64,000 nucleotides of DNA from Talinum fruticosum (taxonomy: Eukaryota; Streptophyta; Magnoliopsida; Caryophyllales; Talinaceae). The stretch's first letter is position 1, and each line of letters opens with the position of its first letter. The DNA lies in NCBI GenBank assembly GCA_021018815.1, contig JAITYX010000017.1:6510001-6574000 (forward strand), written 5' to 3'. Both the position numbers and the translations under genes were made by a program. Shown in pieces: positions 11,885 to 24,305 of the stretch. Below the pieces are notes generated by a model that saw only the letters and a program-made list of their open reading frames with translations, searched no databases and was not told the DNA's origin.

Positions 11885-12170
11885 GCTACAATCACAACAA
11901 AAAATACTAAAATAGCGACGGAAAATGTTTGACGGGTTTGGAGCTCGTAGGACAGCTCGACAGGTATTACATCGCCCTCCGACGAGCCGGATTCTTTTTT
12001 AATAATTCCAACGGTCCGATGTAATTCCTGTCGGAAATGTATGACGGGCTCGTCGGTCAATCAGCACCGATGAGCGGAATTTAGATGGTCGGGTCCGTCG
12101 GATATCCCGTCGGAATTCTCATATTGCGTCGGAATTGCCGTCGAAAATCCCATCACTATTTCGGAGCTTG
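11885..12170. mobile_element. Possible CACTA-type transposon end
   Basis: A GC-richer island in AT-rich DNA. CACAACAAAAAATAC is followed by ATAGCGACGGAAAA, and then repeated GTCGGAATT/CCGTCGG motifs in both orientations. This resembles CACTA element termini with subterminal repeats, but the opposite end and TSD were not found. Confidence 0.35.
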
Positions 12171-13397
12171 TTTGGTAATGAATTCAAATTTGTGAGCTCT
12201 ACAATTGATGTTATCGTACTAACCAATGTGTCATGTTGCTTGCTCTACTCATGTTTGCACAATTGAATATTTATGCAAACTCTAGTTTATGATTTTCAGA
12301 CTAGCTGATGTATACTTGAGCTCGATTGTTTAGGTTATCCATTGGACACACGTGTTTTGGGTCGAGTGTGTACAGTAATAATATACCTTAGTATATACTG
12401 TATAAAAACTGCAATTTTATCTACTATATTTCCTTAGTGGACCACTCATTTTTTCGATTTATATTTATCATTGTTTTAGTTTTGTCTTGGTGATTGCCAT
12501 TTCGAAGGCTATACTTTTTCGCCCTCCTCCTCCCCCCCAAACAAGAGAAAGAGATAAAGAAATGGGACAATGTGGCAAGTTAGAAGTTTCTTGCCTGAAC
12601 TTGATGGGAATTGCATTCAAAGTATTCATGAACCAACTTAAACCCAAAGTTTAAATTGATAGTTGTAGGTTCGGAAACATTATATACTCTACATATCCTC
12701 ACCCTCATACAAATGCCCTTTGAATTTAAAGCTTAAATGTCCCCTCACAATAACTTAATGTAATAATTGTTGAGAATTTAACACCGATCTCTTACTCATA
12801 AAAGTTATGACACCGTGTTCAACGATTATCTCAACTAAAAATTTAAACTTAAAATTCATGATATACTATGGACTCCAACACAATGACTCTTAACTAATCC
12901 TTCAAGATCAAGCTGTTGTCTTGGCGAACATTCTCAAAGAGGTGCGTGGAGATCTCACAAAACTAACTATTCTTCTTTCCCCTTTTTGGGAAAGCCATTG
13001 TTTTCTGCTAGCCCCTTTTAAGATGATCTGAAATAATGAGTACACAAATGCCAAATGCTAAAACAATCAATTCGCACAAGAATAGAAGCGTGATCCCTAC
13101 GTCATAACTCCAGGAACACTTGATACAAACAAGTATAACAACATGATGCTTAAGTTAAAACTCAAGATAAGAAAGACACATCGACGAGAGCCTTGACAAC
13201 AATTTGATTACATTTTTGCATTCCTTTCTGATGGAGATGAGTTTTTAACATTCAGGCAGCAACGTCAATGCAGAAGCACGAGTTTTTGGTACACAAAGCA
13301 TAATCTGAGTTCACTAATTCAAATTACGGAATACAATTCATTATGATTGTTCATAATGGTCCAACTGCCTTGACAGAAAGGCTACTCAATAAGCTAT
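12171..13397. other. Intergenic DNA downstream of copy 2
   Basis: Contains the presumed 3' UTR of copy 2 next to 13397. No other gene or repeat boundary recognised. Confidence 0.5.
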
Positions 13398-13747
13398 TCA
13401 TGGTTTTAAACCAGATTTGAACTTCGAATCTAGCTCATACCAGGACTCCAGGTTTATCAGGTTGTTGAATTCAGAAAATGAAGCGACCTTGTCCAAGTGA
13501 TCCCTAGTAGTTCCCTTCTCCTTTAGAATCTTCAAGGTCTCAACCATGGCCTTCGCTGAAGCATATAATGCTGTTAGTGGATGGACAATTAAGTGGAAGC
13601 CCATTTTCCTCAACTCTTCAGGAGTGTGTAAAGGGGTTTTCCCGCCTTCAATCATGTTGGCAACCTTGTAACCCTTCACTCTCTGGCCAATCTCTCTTAG
13701 CTCTGCATCGTCATGAGGAGCCTCAACAAAAGGCCATCAGCTCCAGC

Positions 13748-16700
13748 CTATGTAGAAAACAGTATGATTCATGATTGCTGGAAGGTAAAAAGCTCACAAA
13801 GGATTAAGTCTTCTTCACAAAAGTTTGTATTTACTACAAGTCCAAGACTTCTTTCAGAAAGTTAGGTTACAACTTACAAGGGTGGGGGCAGGGGGTTGAG
13901 AAGTCTAAGACCATGCAGTCAAAACATGTCTCATGCAGGCCCACATACAGAAAATCAACAAAAATGAGAGAAATGATGATGATTTGGAAATGACTAAATA
14001 GCCTTCATCTTTTTAGTACAATTTATTGTCAGTTCAATTCACTTTGTCATCATAGTTGTCACTTGTCAGCTCTATTATTTTATTTGATTTTAAGCTTCTC
14101 ATCTACCTCTATAATCTACCGTCAGTATTCACTATAGAATTTTCATACGAAGTAGGCAGGACTTGATCCAAATCCAAATTTAAATACATACCCGTGAGTC
14201 CTTACTATAAGGTTATAAGAAGTTGTAAACAATTGATAAGGAGTTGTACATTACTTCAAAGTTCAGTTATAAAAGGTTATAAGGAGTAGGGAGTTGTAAG
14301 ATAGTTCTAAGTTTAATGGTAAAAAGTTGTGAGGAATTGTAGGAGTTGTTGTAAGGTAAAGCTAGAACAGGACCTAACTAGGGAAAGTCCCAGGATTCCA
14401 ATCTTTATGAACAATCAGACTTCAGACGACATCCTCCCCTCCCCTAGGCCTTCAACTCGTCTTTTATCATCATATTTTAGATCTGCTCTCTGTCAGCATC
14501 GTACATCTCACTACCAGCACCAGCAGTTGTTTATCTGCACTGTCCTGCTAAAATCAGCTGCCTGTTTCCTCTCTTCAAGGCCATTGTTACACCGACTACA
14601 TTTTACACTCTCAGGCACTTATAGTTATGTCAGACTGCACTTCCCATTCTTAAGGTTCTGAGTTTCATTATGCACTTCACGATATCAGTTAAGGAAATTA
14701 AATCGGTAAGTCAACAACTAAATGTAATTTGTAGAAAGTTTATTTGCAGTTAATAATAATTATTTGAAGATGATTGCAAATTTGCAGCAAATAGAGGTCA
14801 AACTTCATTGGATAAGGTTATTAGAGCAACACCACACAATGACAAGTTTCAGTTTTGGCATATTCTTGGTCATTTTCAGTCCTCTCAGGTGCCTGACAAA
14901 GCCTAAGAAGTTAAGTCAGTACTGGTTTGTTGAACTAAAGTGGAAAGAATCAGGGTTTTGGTATTTTAGGCAGACTGTCTCCTTGGTCGGTGAGCAGCTT
15001 TGAGGGACAGAGTAATACTAGGTATTGAAACCTATAGAAGGATCAATGCAGCAATTTGTGTGACTTGGACTTTTCATTTCACTTGAATACCTATATGGAG
15101 TACTCACAGCTCTTACATAAGAACACAACAAAACATTTACTTGAGTAAATCACACAAATTTAGAAGATATCAGCACCTATGTCATTTTCAGTACTTGCCA
15201 GTCAGATATAGGTGTGATGAACTCTGAGTAACAATTGCTAGAGTAAAACCTTTTAAACCCCTTTCAAATTTATCAACCATGTATCATTGTTTTTCTTGAT
15301 CTAGTGTCACTATTGGAAATGGGGTTGCAGATGTTTCTAGGAAAACCCTTGGTGGTGTCAACCTTTCTATATCCACATTTGACATTCCTCATCTCCATCG
15401 TCCGTACATAACATCCTCACCTAAGGTATTCTTTGTATAAAGTCTTGAAAAACCACCTTTTCTTATCCTCATGACTAATGTTATGCATATAATATACAGT
15501 GCTCCCATCTAAGATTCACGCAAGTGATGAGCTCCCTGTTATAAACCTTATATTAGCATAGGATTAGGAATTGTTCATAACTTACTGTGTAACCTCACTT
15601 GTTTACTTGCAGGACTAGTCTTCTGACTTCTCTCTTGATAACTCAAATAGACTGAAGACTATTATGAATGATGATAGGTTCAGCTGACAAAAACGGCAGG
15701 ATGAGCTCAGCTGGCTTGACCTGAGGGCCAAAATTTCCCAATTCAATAGACTGAATTGATAATTGAAGCTATGTGGTTCTTTTGTTCCACTCAAATTCTT
15801 TTTTTCCAGCAAATTCTAGTTCCTTCCTGACGCACTTGGGGGAAAAAAGACCAAATGACTGAGCGTAAACCTGTCACTAACACCATAACGTATGACTAAA
15901 GTGATGATTAAAAGAATTATATGACCACTTATATCTCTAGTGGTACACATTACTTTCGAGTTCATTTCTGAGACTCTATTGCTAAACACGCTTGGCTTAC
16001 AGAAATCCTAGCATAGGTGACCTCGAAAGTTCTCGAGATAACATGTGAGCGAGAACAAGGTCTATTCAAAAGGTTTGTGGATTTATGGATAGTAGATAGC
16101 TACAAATAGCTAACAAGGCTAACTCTCTTAGGAGATAAAAGTGGTTTGATGTAATAGATGGTAGGTGTACTGTAATAGGGGAATGGAAAGCCTATGCAAT
16201 CACGTAGCAGGGAAGGATGTTGGGATTGATTTGACAGTTAATAGGACATTGCAAACTTCAAGTAGGGCCATATGTAGCACCTTAAGGTTGGCTATAACGA
16301 GGCTTAATCTTAAAAGGGTTTATGATACTTCGACCACCAAGGGTGCATCTTTTTAGAGATCCCATTTCTAAATTCTCCATAATTAAGTGTGCTTGGTAAG
16401 AAAAAGTCACAGACGTATCTTCCTTTTTATAGATCCCATTTCTAAATTGTCCATATTTAAGGCACTTGGTTAGAAGAAGTCTTAAGTTGGGTGACTTAAT
16501 GCAAGTTTCCGGGCATACTGAACAAAGTGCATCGGATAAACCTATGGTGATTTGTGAATGCTGTTAATGCCAACTATTAGTGGCAGGTTGCTGGAGTATT
16601 ACAGGTCCACGTAGGCTAAGCAGCAGGAAGAGCAAGTTTATGAGCAGAATTTGGCTCTGTTCATGGGTTGAATTGAACCTAAATGCCACATATGACTGAA

Positions 16701-18152
16701 CTCAACATGGTTGGCTAGTTGGATAAAAGGTGAGTGATGTGGATGACAAGAAAACAAAAAAAGAGAGCATCTTATATGAATCCATTCCAAGAACTAGCAA
16801 CTCCAGGTTGTAATTTGTGGGTCTAGACTGGACCCATAGACTAGACACACAAGTTATAACCTAAAATCACTACTAGTACTTGGAATTGATTCATCAATTT
16901 TTCCTCATAAAAAATTTATGGGTCTAGTCTACTTTGGTGTAATATATTTCTGGGATCATTTTCAGCACAAAACGTCATTTTCGAAATGAAATTAATCAAG
17001 TGACACCCGGGAAGATCAAACTGCCCCTTCCTTTTATGATACGAATGGTTATCAACTATTTCCTCTTTCATAAAATGCCCCTTCCTTTTAGGAATCGGTC
17101 TCTCTCCTTGATAAAACTTTGAATTTCCCTAGACCTTATGCAGATGTAGGATGCACAATAGGTGGTGGTATTTGTGTTGCTGCTAGTGATAACACATCTG
17201 CCAACAGACATTCGTCATCAACAGCCCTTTTGAGTTGGATGAGCCTTGGTTTTCTGAATTGAGCAACAACTATTTCTACAGTTGATTAATTTCCAAATCA
17301 CACAATATGCTGCATATTCAATGGGTTCCACCTGTATGTCCCATATTTGCAAATTGATGGTATTCCAGCAAGGGGGAAATTTTTAATCAACCATGGTGAA
17401 ATCCGCTATCTTCAGACCAGGGAGTCAAAATGTGGTTTTTGTCACGATACAACAAACTCGCTCTAATGTGGCAATCACATTTTATTTTGCAGTCGTGGCA
17501 GGGTGAAAACACGGTTCGCTCATCTTGAAAACCTTTTCAATGCGGTTGTTTCATTGTGGAACAACCACATTTTGAATCCATGCTTCAGACATCACCATTC
17601 TCTCAGAGTTACCTTAGCAAGCACAAATTCTAAAATTTGTCCTAGCTGTCCCAAACTTTGGGCCTTTCCTGTGCAGCTTAGGCAAACCTTACTACTGAGA
17701 AAGATGTTCACTTCTTAAAAAATCCAATATATGCAGTGGAAATAGGGGAAGGGGAATCATGACTTCAGTTTTCCCATTTGGCAACCAAAACTCAAACCTC
17801 CTAGCTCAACTTCGATTTATATATTGCAAAAAGGGCAATATCTCATACTAAGCTAGGAAAAACAATTAGGTGCTTTAAACAGAAAATGTGAAAGGATTGC
17901 TTGATTGAACAATGAATAGGCCTCAAGAATGAATCAGATGACCTTGCAGCCAATCATTTATTCACAAGATTTTACTGGAAAGGAGACTAGCACGCAGACC
18001 CAAAAGCTTCGTGTCACTAATAAGAGATGAGGCAAGAACTAAATATGTTTTCACTTTAACAGAGCAAGCAGAGTTCTACTGTAGTAGATTGTCTATAAGA
18101 GAGTACTATTCAGTATTTTAAGTAGAACAGTTTGCCAGTTTGAATGTAATAC
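13748..18152 (-). other. 4.4-kb intron 6 of copy 2
   Basis: Bounded by the exon 6 donor at 18152 and an acceptor ACATAG before 13747. It contains the block shared with 60-260 and an inverted repeat at 16772-16895. Copies 3 and 4 have 89 nt and 0 nt respectively at this position. No convincing gene inside. Confidence 0.7.
16772..16895. repeat. Inverted repeat / potential hairpin inside copy 2 intron 6
   Basis: The left arm includes ATTCCAAGAACTAGCAA and AGGTTGTAATTTGTGGGTCT. The right arm holds AGACACACAAGTTATAACCT and ACTAGTACTTGGAATT. The arms pair over about 50 nt with mismatches around a loop at about 16827-16840. It could be a MITE remnant or a structured intronic RNA. Confidence 0.6.
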
Positions 18153-19090
18153 CTCCCGGTAAAGATTTGCCCTTGATATTGCTTCATCAAGACCACAAGT
18201 TGCCCGTGCATCAGTCCTTGCAACAAGGAAAAAATCAGCATCCCCGATGGCTTCTCTTGCAGCTTCTATTTTGAGTGCATGCTCCTCTGCAGGTACTACC
18301 TGTATTCAAAGAAACAGGACGAACAAGACTGTTATAACATTATTCGCCAACATATTGTGATGAGCAGAAAACTACCAATAATCATTCAAGTTTTCAGGTG
18401 ACAGTAAACACAGTAATAGTAATGGACATGAATATGTAATTGTTTTTTCTTTTTGTTAAATGAGTAACGAAAAATGTATTAATAGACATCAAAGGGATGT
18501 CACTCATGTAGACAAGAGGGCATTATAATGAAGTGATCATGCCGTGAAATTTTCCTGAATAATCTTATCAACAAAATCCAAACAAATCCGAAATTGTGCC
18601 ACAATAAATAACTTGACTCCAACTACAAAAAAATTCTCAAAAATATAAAGCTTGAAATCCTGACAGGAGTTTACTAGTCACCTGTTTTCCTTTCATATGC
18701 CCTGCGGAAAGCAAATAGAGAGTCAATCAATGTCAGTACGTTTCATTCAGAAATAAAGTATAGCTTCGAATTGTCCTCATGATAAAAGAACAAAGTGATG
18801 TCGACTCTTACCACACCTCTTCGGCCACACTTGATCCTGATAAGGAGATTAAAAGGTTACTCCCACTGAATAATAGGCCTTGAAAGACAGTAAATATCAA
18901 AAGTTTTTTATATACTCTAATGAATGAACAAAGAACTGAATATATCCGTAATTCTAATGCATGAGAAGCTTCTTACCTCTAGAAAGCAACCAGCAGCACC
19001 AGCATCAATCAAGTCTTTGATAACCCTCTGGACATTAAGAGCATTGCCTCCACCAGTATCTACCACCAACACACAATGACCATGAAATGG

Positions 19091-19546
19091 CTATAATGCT
19101 GTTAACAGATTGTGGAACAAAAGGACAGAAACACCACTCTCTCATCAGATTTTACGTACATACAAAATAAAATATCTTGTTCTCCATTAAGAATCATGAA
19201 CAAATTCCAAATGTAATTGTCTAGTTAAAAATCAGAGATTTTGGGCTCATTGACTATGAACAACAAACAATACACACCTAACACTTTATGATCACAACAT
19301 GTTGTGGCCAATGGATGTTATAATGCTGTTAACAGATTGTGGAACAAAAGGACTGAAACACCACTCTGTGCCATTAGACTTTACGTATGTACAAAATAAA
19401 ATATCTTGTTCTCCATTAACAATCATAAAAAGCTCCGATGTAATTGTCTAGTTAAGAATCAGAGATTTTAGGTTCATTGACTATGAACAACAAACAATAC
19501 GCACCTAAAACTTCATGATCACAACATGCTGTGGCCAATGGATGCT
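19091..19546. repeat. 228-bp tandem duplication in copy 2 intron 2
   Basis: AATGCTGTTAACAGATTGTGG, ATATCTTGTTCTCCATTAA and GGCCAATGGATG recur at a 228-bp period. Copy 1 intron 2 has a single version (about 4000-4260), so the duplication followed the split of copies 1 and 2. Confidence 0.85.
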
Positions 19547-21230
19547 TATGATCCTAAGTTCAAAAGTACATTAAGTTCCCTCAAGCTCAACAAAGAAAGA
19601 CTTGGTGATGGTGATGCATTAAGCTAGCCAGCCTGTGGCAACTAGTGACACAGAATTGCAAAGCAAGATAGAAAACATTCTAATATCAACAAGCTATTGT
19701 TACCAAGCCCGAAAAAACAAGACGGATTATATAAGCAAATGTTGGCATGTCTAATCATATATTACAAGCAAGCATATTGTGCTACTTGTAAGACTTAGAA
19801 TTGCAGCCAATGTGCAAGGCAAGCTCTTACTGCAGGATTGAGAGGGTATAAAGTACCAAAAGGCTATATTGATGTTGGGTGCTTTGGGCATGTGCGCATA
19901 GAACCCTTCACATTTTGCGCATGTGCAGGCGGCATGAACATATTAGTCCATTATTAATCCACCAGGAGAAGCAGGTGGTGTTGGCTTTAAGTTTTGGTCG
20001 AAGAAGCAATTGGGAGATTGAGCTTCCTGTAAGTGCACATTACAGAACAAATGAGGAAGTATCTTTAAGGCTGACAACGGCATCGGTTGCTCAAGTGGGA
20101 CTCTGGGAGATTGTAATATCTCACATTTATAAATCTTAGCACCATCCACGTGAACAAAAGTTCAAAGATGTCAAGCTGCCTTTAAGGGTAGTACCGAGGA
20201 TTTGAATTCAAGACCAGAGACCTATCTAAACCAAATTTTGCAACAAAACTTCAATTCAAATTCTTACATTTCGAGCTGGAAGTACAAACTACAAGGCGTC
20301 CGAAAGAATAGATTGTCATGAGGATGATCCCACTAACATGATATGTCACAATGTGCCCATAAAACTATAATTAGACATTCCTAAAATCATATTCCACAGA
20401 AAAATACTTGATATTTGATAACGATTTCATGATTGATATTCAATGACAACAACTCCAAATCCTCTTCCACAGATAATGAAAGGGACAATGTCAACAAAAT
20501 ACAATCAACTCTAAGTAACCCAAAAAGGGCCTTCGTTTTGACTCACCAGCATCGGCAATGACGGCTAAGCTTGGTACAGCAGAACAAACATAGCGAGTAA
20601 CCGTTGTAACTTCTGTTGTCCTGTACAACAAATTCATGTTTATAGTTTTCATACTCTTCCAAAACAAACACCCAAATTCGTCAAAAGCCTATTTTCTTAT
20701 GGATAATGACCCAATTCCAATTGCATTTTTTAACATTTTAATAAATAATCATCATTTAATTAAACCCAAGTCGCATAACACACATTCCACCAATAATCTA
20801 TACTATTTTCCAACTCTAAAATAACATTCCAGTAATCAAATCCACACAAAGAACTTCACTCTAGAAAATGCAGCTAAGAGAACCCCACTAAAAAGCTAAA
20901 ACCTAAACCCACGAATTCTAAAAACCACCAAATATGCACAGAAATAGTAAGAGAGAGAAAGAGAGGGGGATACGTGAGAAGGCCGATGTCGGGCTTGTCG
21001 AGAAGAGTGGCGGCAACGCCATAGCCGGAAACGATGCCGGCGTTGAAGCCGGACTTGTGTACGATAGCGGCGGAGAGGGCGTCTTGGATGCCGGGTACGA
21101 GGATTATCCCTTGCTCCTCGATCAACCGCTGAATCGTCGTCTTCGGCGCCGCCGTCGACATCGGTCGTAGCCCCGCCACCGCCGCCTTCGTGGCCACCCG
21201 GCCCGCCCCCTTTATCAAGGTCAACATTGG

Positions 21231-21254
21231 AGGAGAGAGAGAGAGAGAGGAGAC
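21231..21254 (-). promoter_or_regulatory. CT-rich 5' leader of copy 2
   Basis: A (GA)n run on the plus strand, CT in gene sense, directly before the ATG at 21227. Equivalent tracts precede copies 1, 3 and 4. CT microsatellites are common in plant leaders, so a regulatory role is inferred only. Confidence 0.5.
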
Positions 21255-22154
21255 GAGGTAGCAAAAAGCAAGTCGGAGCGGAGCTCAAGTGTGCGCAGGG
21301 TGAAAATTCGCACTGGAAAGTGCAAACTGCTTAATTTCCACGTCGTCAACCTAGAATACCATAGACCCGATAATAAATTACAATTCAAAAAAATTAAATA
21401 TAAATTTTAGAAAATTAAAATAAAATATCATACTTGAAATTATAGACTTATGAGTATAAATATTGATAATTTATATAAAAATCAAGGGAAATTTCAATAC
21501 GAACACTAAAATTAGGAAAAAAAATGAGAGGGAAAAGTTTTTGTTGAACTGATCTTTTTTCTTTTTTTTTTTATCAAACTAGTGAAAAATTTTATTTTAT
21601 GTTGAATGAAATTGAACTTTCTTAACAAAAAAAGTTAAAAAAAGAATAATACATAATCCTTATTGTGGTGAAACTACCAACAAAAGTAATGATTCTTGAT
21701 TTAAAAAATTAATAGTCTCACGGCTAATAAATATGCATCAAGTATACAATATAAATCAATATAATTTCTTAATTTAATGTTAAAAATTTAGTAAAGTTTG
21801 TTTTTGGTAGTTAGAAAATAGAAAAAAAATGTTTATAAATGAATCCAGTCTCAATATTTGATAAAAGAATCCAATCTAATTTTATTCGTTTGAATCTATT
21901 TCGAGTTATACATCATTTTTATTTTTTGAAAATGAGGGTTGTACAATATTATTAGTCGAAGTGATAATTAGTGAATTAACTTTTGGTATTAGTTTTTAAA
22001 CTAGAAATGTTTTGGAGTGAGTTTTTTAAAAATTAGTTTTAATCAATTTTTTCGATCCTAAATTACTATTATTACCATCGAAGTAGTGAGTAGTCAAGTG
22101 GTTACTCACTTTATTCCCACCTTCCCTTAGGTTTGATTTTGAAAAAGGGGGAAC
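21255..22154. other. Upstream region of copy 2
   Basis: AT-rich beyond the first 100 bp. No clear TATA box, gene or bounded element recognised. Confidence 0.5.
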
Positions 22155-24005
22155 ACCTCCCTCCTCCCAGTCCAATTAACCCTTTGAATTTTTCTAAAAA
22201 TAGGAGATGAAGAGAATAAACATGCTTACCGAACTAAAAAAATTGCTATTATCACAAAATATTCAACCTTGTTTCCATTGCTTTTATGATTTTTCTTTTG
22301 CACATTTATTCTTTGTCTGGCCCATATTAGCCCATTATCAGTATAGTCGCCTGATCTGTCCAAAAAATATCCAAAGAAATTCAATAATGCAGATGAGGTG
22401 GATCAAACGGCCCAAATTTCCTCATACATGATTGAATATGATCAAAATGAAGTTATTAAAGGAAGAATAGGGGTGACTTCCTTCCACAAAAAAACAAGAT
22501 GAACGAAGCAAGACTAGTTTCCATATTTGTTTGTTTAATTACATTATTCACTATTTTGATTGTTACTCGTTATTGCCTCTATTTTTCAAATCATTCTCTT
22601 TACCCGTACAATGTAATACTTTTGCGAATCTCTTAGAATCAGTCTCTTTATCTCGCATAAATATTTACATATTAAGACTCGTATACATCTAAATTTCCTT
22701 AAATCCTATACAAATATGGGACCCATGTTAGAAATTGTTGTCATTTACTCAGCATACAGATACATTTCTATGCTTTGAGTACTTGAGTGGAAAGAACCAT
22801 GATGATTTATGGGTGAACGGTAATGAGTACTCACTCTAATTTGTAATATAATTATACAAGTTGAAAATGGTACTCCCTCATACTTTCGATCAAGTTATTC
22901 ACAAGTTTATCTTTGATGACTTAACTTCGGTGGGTGTGACTTATTGCCTCATCCACGTGATTGAATAATCCACAAACTTTTTATGAGATTAGGGAGATGA
23001 ATCATGAACTGTCGTGTCAAATGTCTATATGTTGTTCAAATATTGATGTTACATTTTCAACTCATGACATGTTTGAAGTCTACATGGTAAGTAACAAAGT
23101 GATGGCAAAGTTTCTAATTGGATGCAGGGGATGCCAATATCAATTGTCTAGTCAAAGAACGGTTTAGTAATATGTCTCTTTCATCCTCTTATAATACTTA
23201 AAATTTTGAATTAGAAAAAATATGGCAAATGATATGTGTCTTGTATAAGATACACTTTAAGTGTCTTTTCTGAACTTAAAAAGTATTATGTCATACAATA
23301 AATTTAAAAAGAATGGTATGATTGAATAATATAATTGTGTTACAACTTACGAATTATGTAAAATCATCATTTTATTCATCATTTTTCATATTTGTAAAAT
23401 TATGTATATGACACATCTTCTAAGTATGGTTGATCCGATTAGGGTATCATGTAATACTTGTTGGCATAGCCGATGATTATTGAATCTTTACCTTCTTAAT
23501 TTATCATAATTATTTAAAAAATAGTAGTTTCGGATCATAAAATACATTAATAGAGGTTAAGACAAGATATTTTAAGAGTATTTTCATACAAGACACATCT
23601 TCACTCAATATATAGCGAGTTTAGCTAGTACATTAAGTTTTGAGTATTTCTCCCCTCCCCCTCAATTGATAACTCGGACACTTTAGCTCAAGCATTTTTC
23701 TTCATAAGATCAAAAGGTTTTGCCAATGATTATTTGTTTCAAACTATCAAGCCGACTCGAGACATAGAATCCGAACCGAATGGCCCTAATCCCATATCCG
23801 ATGTGCCACCCGAAACATACTCACTCAAAAGTGGACTCGAAACTTAAACTAACCCGAACCAAACCAAACTTGATCCTAAATTTTCGACAAAGTTAATTTT
23901 TATGAGACAAGCTCATTCAATCAAATTTCGGCTAACCTCAAGTCAATCCGACTCGATCCCAAATCCCAACCGAATAAACCCAAAACATGACTGTTCGGGC
24001 GTGGT
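22155..24005. repeat. Duplication unit U1 (unoccupied)
   Basis: Nearly identical to 24306-24410 joined to 40911-42651. It includes an uninterrupted Helitron target between 22259 and 22260 (CACAAAA|TATTCAACC). A 68-codon ORF (22961-23167) is repeated at 41610-41816, but this reflects duplication and not demonstrated coding selection. Confidence 0.9.
23231..23600. mobile_element. 370-bp MITE-like repeat, copy in U1
   Basis: Starts GATATGTGTCTTGTA and ends TACAAGACACATCT, an imperfect inverted repeat. Related copies lie at 41880-42249 (in U2) and 48674-49043. No coding. Confidence 0.65.
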
Positions 24006-24305
24006 GTTGGGAATGGAAGGGTGTATATATACATCCATAAGAGGAGAGAGAAAATGTGGACTTTTATTATTAAAATTTGAGCAGCTGGTTTTGAGGGATT
24101 TGACTTTTGCCCCACCCACACTTTGAATTTCTTTGGTCTCCAAGTGGGATACTTGGAGGTTTCTTTTTCTTTTTTTCTTTTTTTATTTAATTAGGGATGC
24201 TTGGGGATTAAGTTGCTAATTAAGTTCTTGTAAAACAAGAAAAATAATTAAATTAGAAATTAATTCCGTATTAGACACGTACTCTTCGACCAACCGACCA
24301 AGACC
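24006..24305. other. Spacer between duplication units
   Basis: Single-copy in this window. No gene recognised. Confidence 0.5.

Larger units (their letters stand above)
13398..21227 (-). pseudogene. ICL/PEP-mutase family gene, copy 2 (petal death protein-like), seven exons, one frameshift
   Basis: Exons: 20974-21227, 20547-20620, 18977-19059, 18812-18836, 18682-18701, 18153-18299 and 13398-13747. All junctions are GT-AG and phases agree with the other copies. The encoded family is Mg-dependent lyases/hydrolases of 2-oxo or 2-hydroxy acids. Carnation petal death protein, the closest relative I recognise, cleaves oxaloacetate and substituted malates. Visible motifs: presequence-like start with RPMST, ADADTGGGNA (about 106-116), WPKRCGH (about 141-147), VARTDAR, NMIEGGKTPLHTPEE, and C-terminal ESWYELDSKFK. 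Exon 7 begins AGADGL, then a T run at 13728-13731 is one base short of the other copies. The frame then meets TAA at 13697-13699, before the NMIEGGKTP segment; downstream coding is otherwise open to the stop at 13398. Without the deletion the protein would be about 317 residues, the family's usual length. The remaining reading frame looks conserved, so an assembly error or recent inactivation are both possible. Confidence 0.85.

Noticed and set aside
14329..14661. 110-codon ORF in copy 2 intron 6
   Set aside because: No recognisable domain and no counterpart seen; treated as chance intronic ORF.
20896..21288. Long GC-rich ORFs overlapping copy 2 exon 1 in other frames
   Set aside because: They are out-of-frame readings of a GC-rich exon; the frame with MSTAA...DALSAAIVHKSG matches the family.
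22961..23167. 68-codon ORF duplicated at 41610-41816
   Set aside because: Conservation is fully explained by the recent U1/U2 duplication. No start context, domain or codon signal supports a gene.
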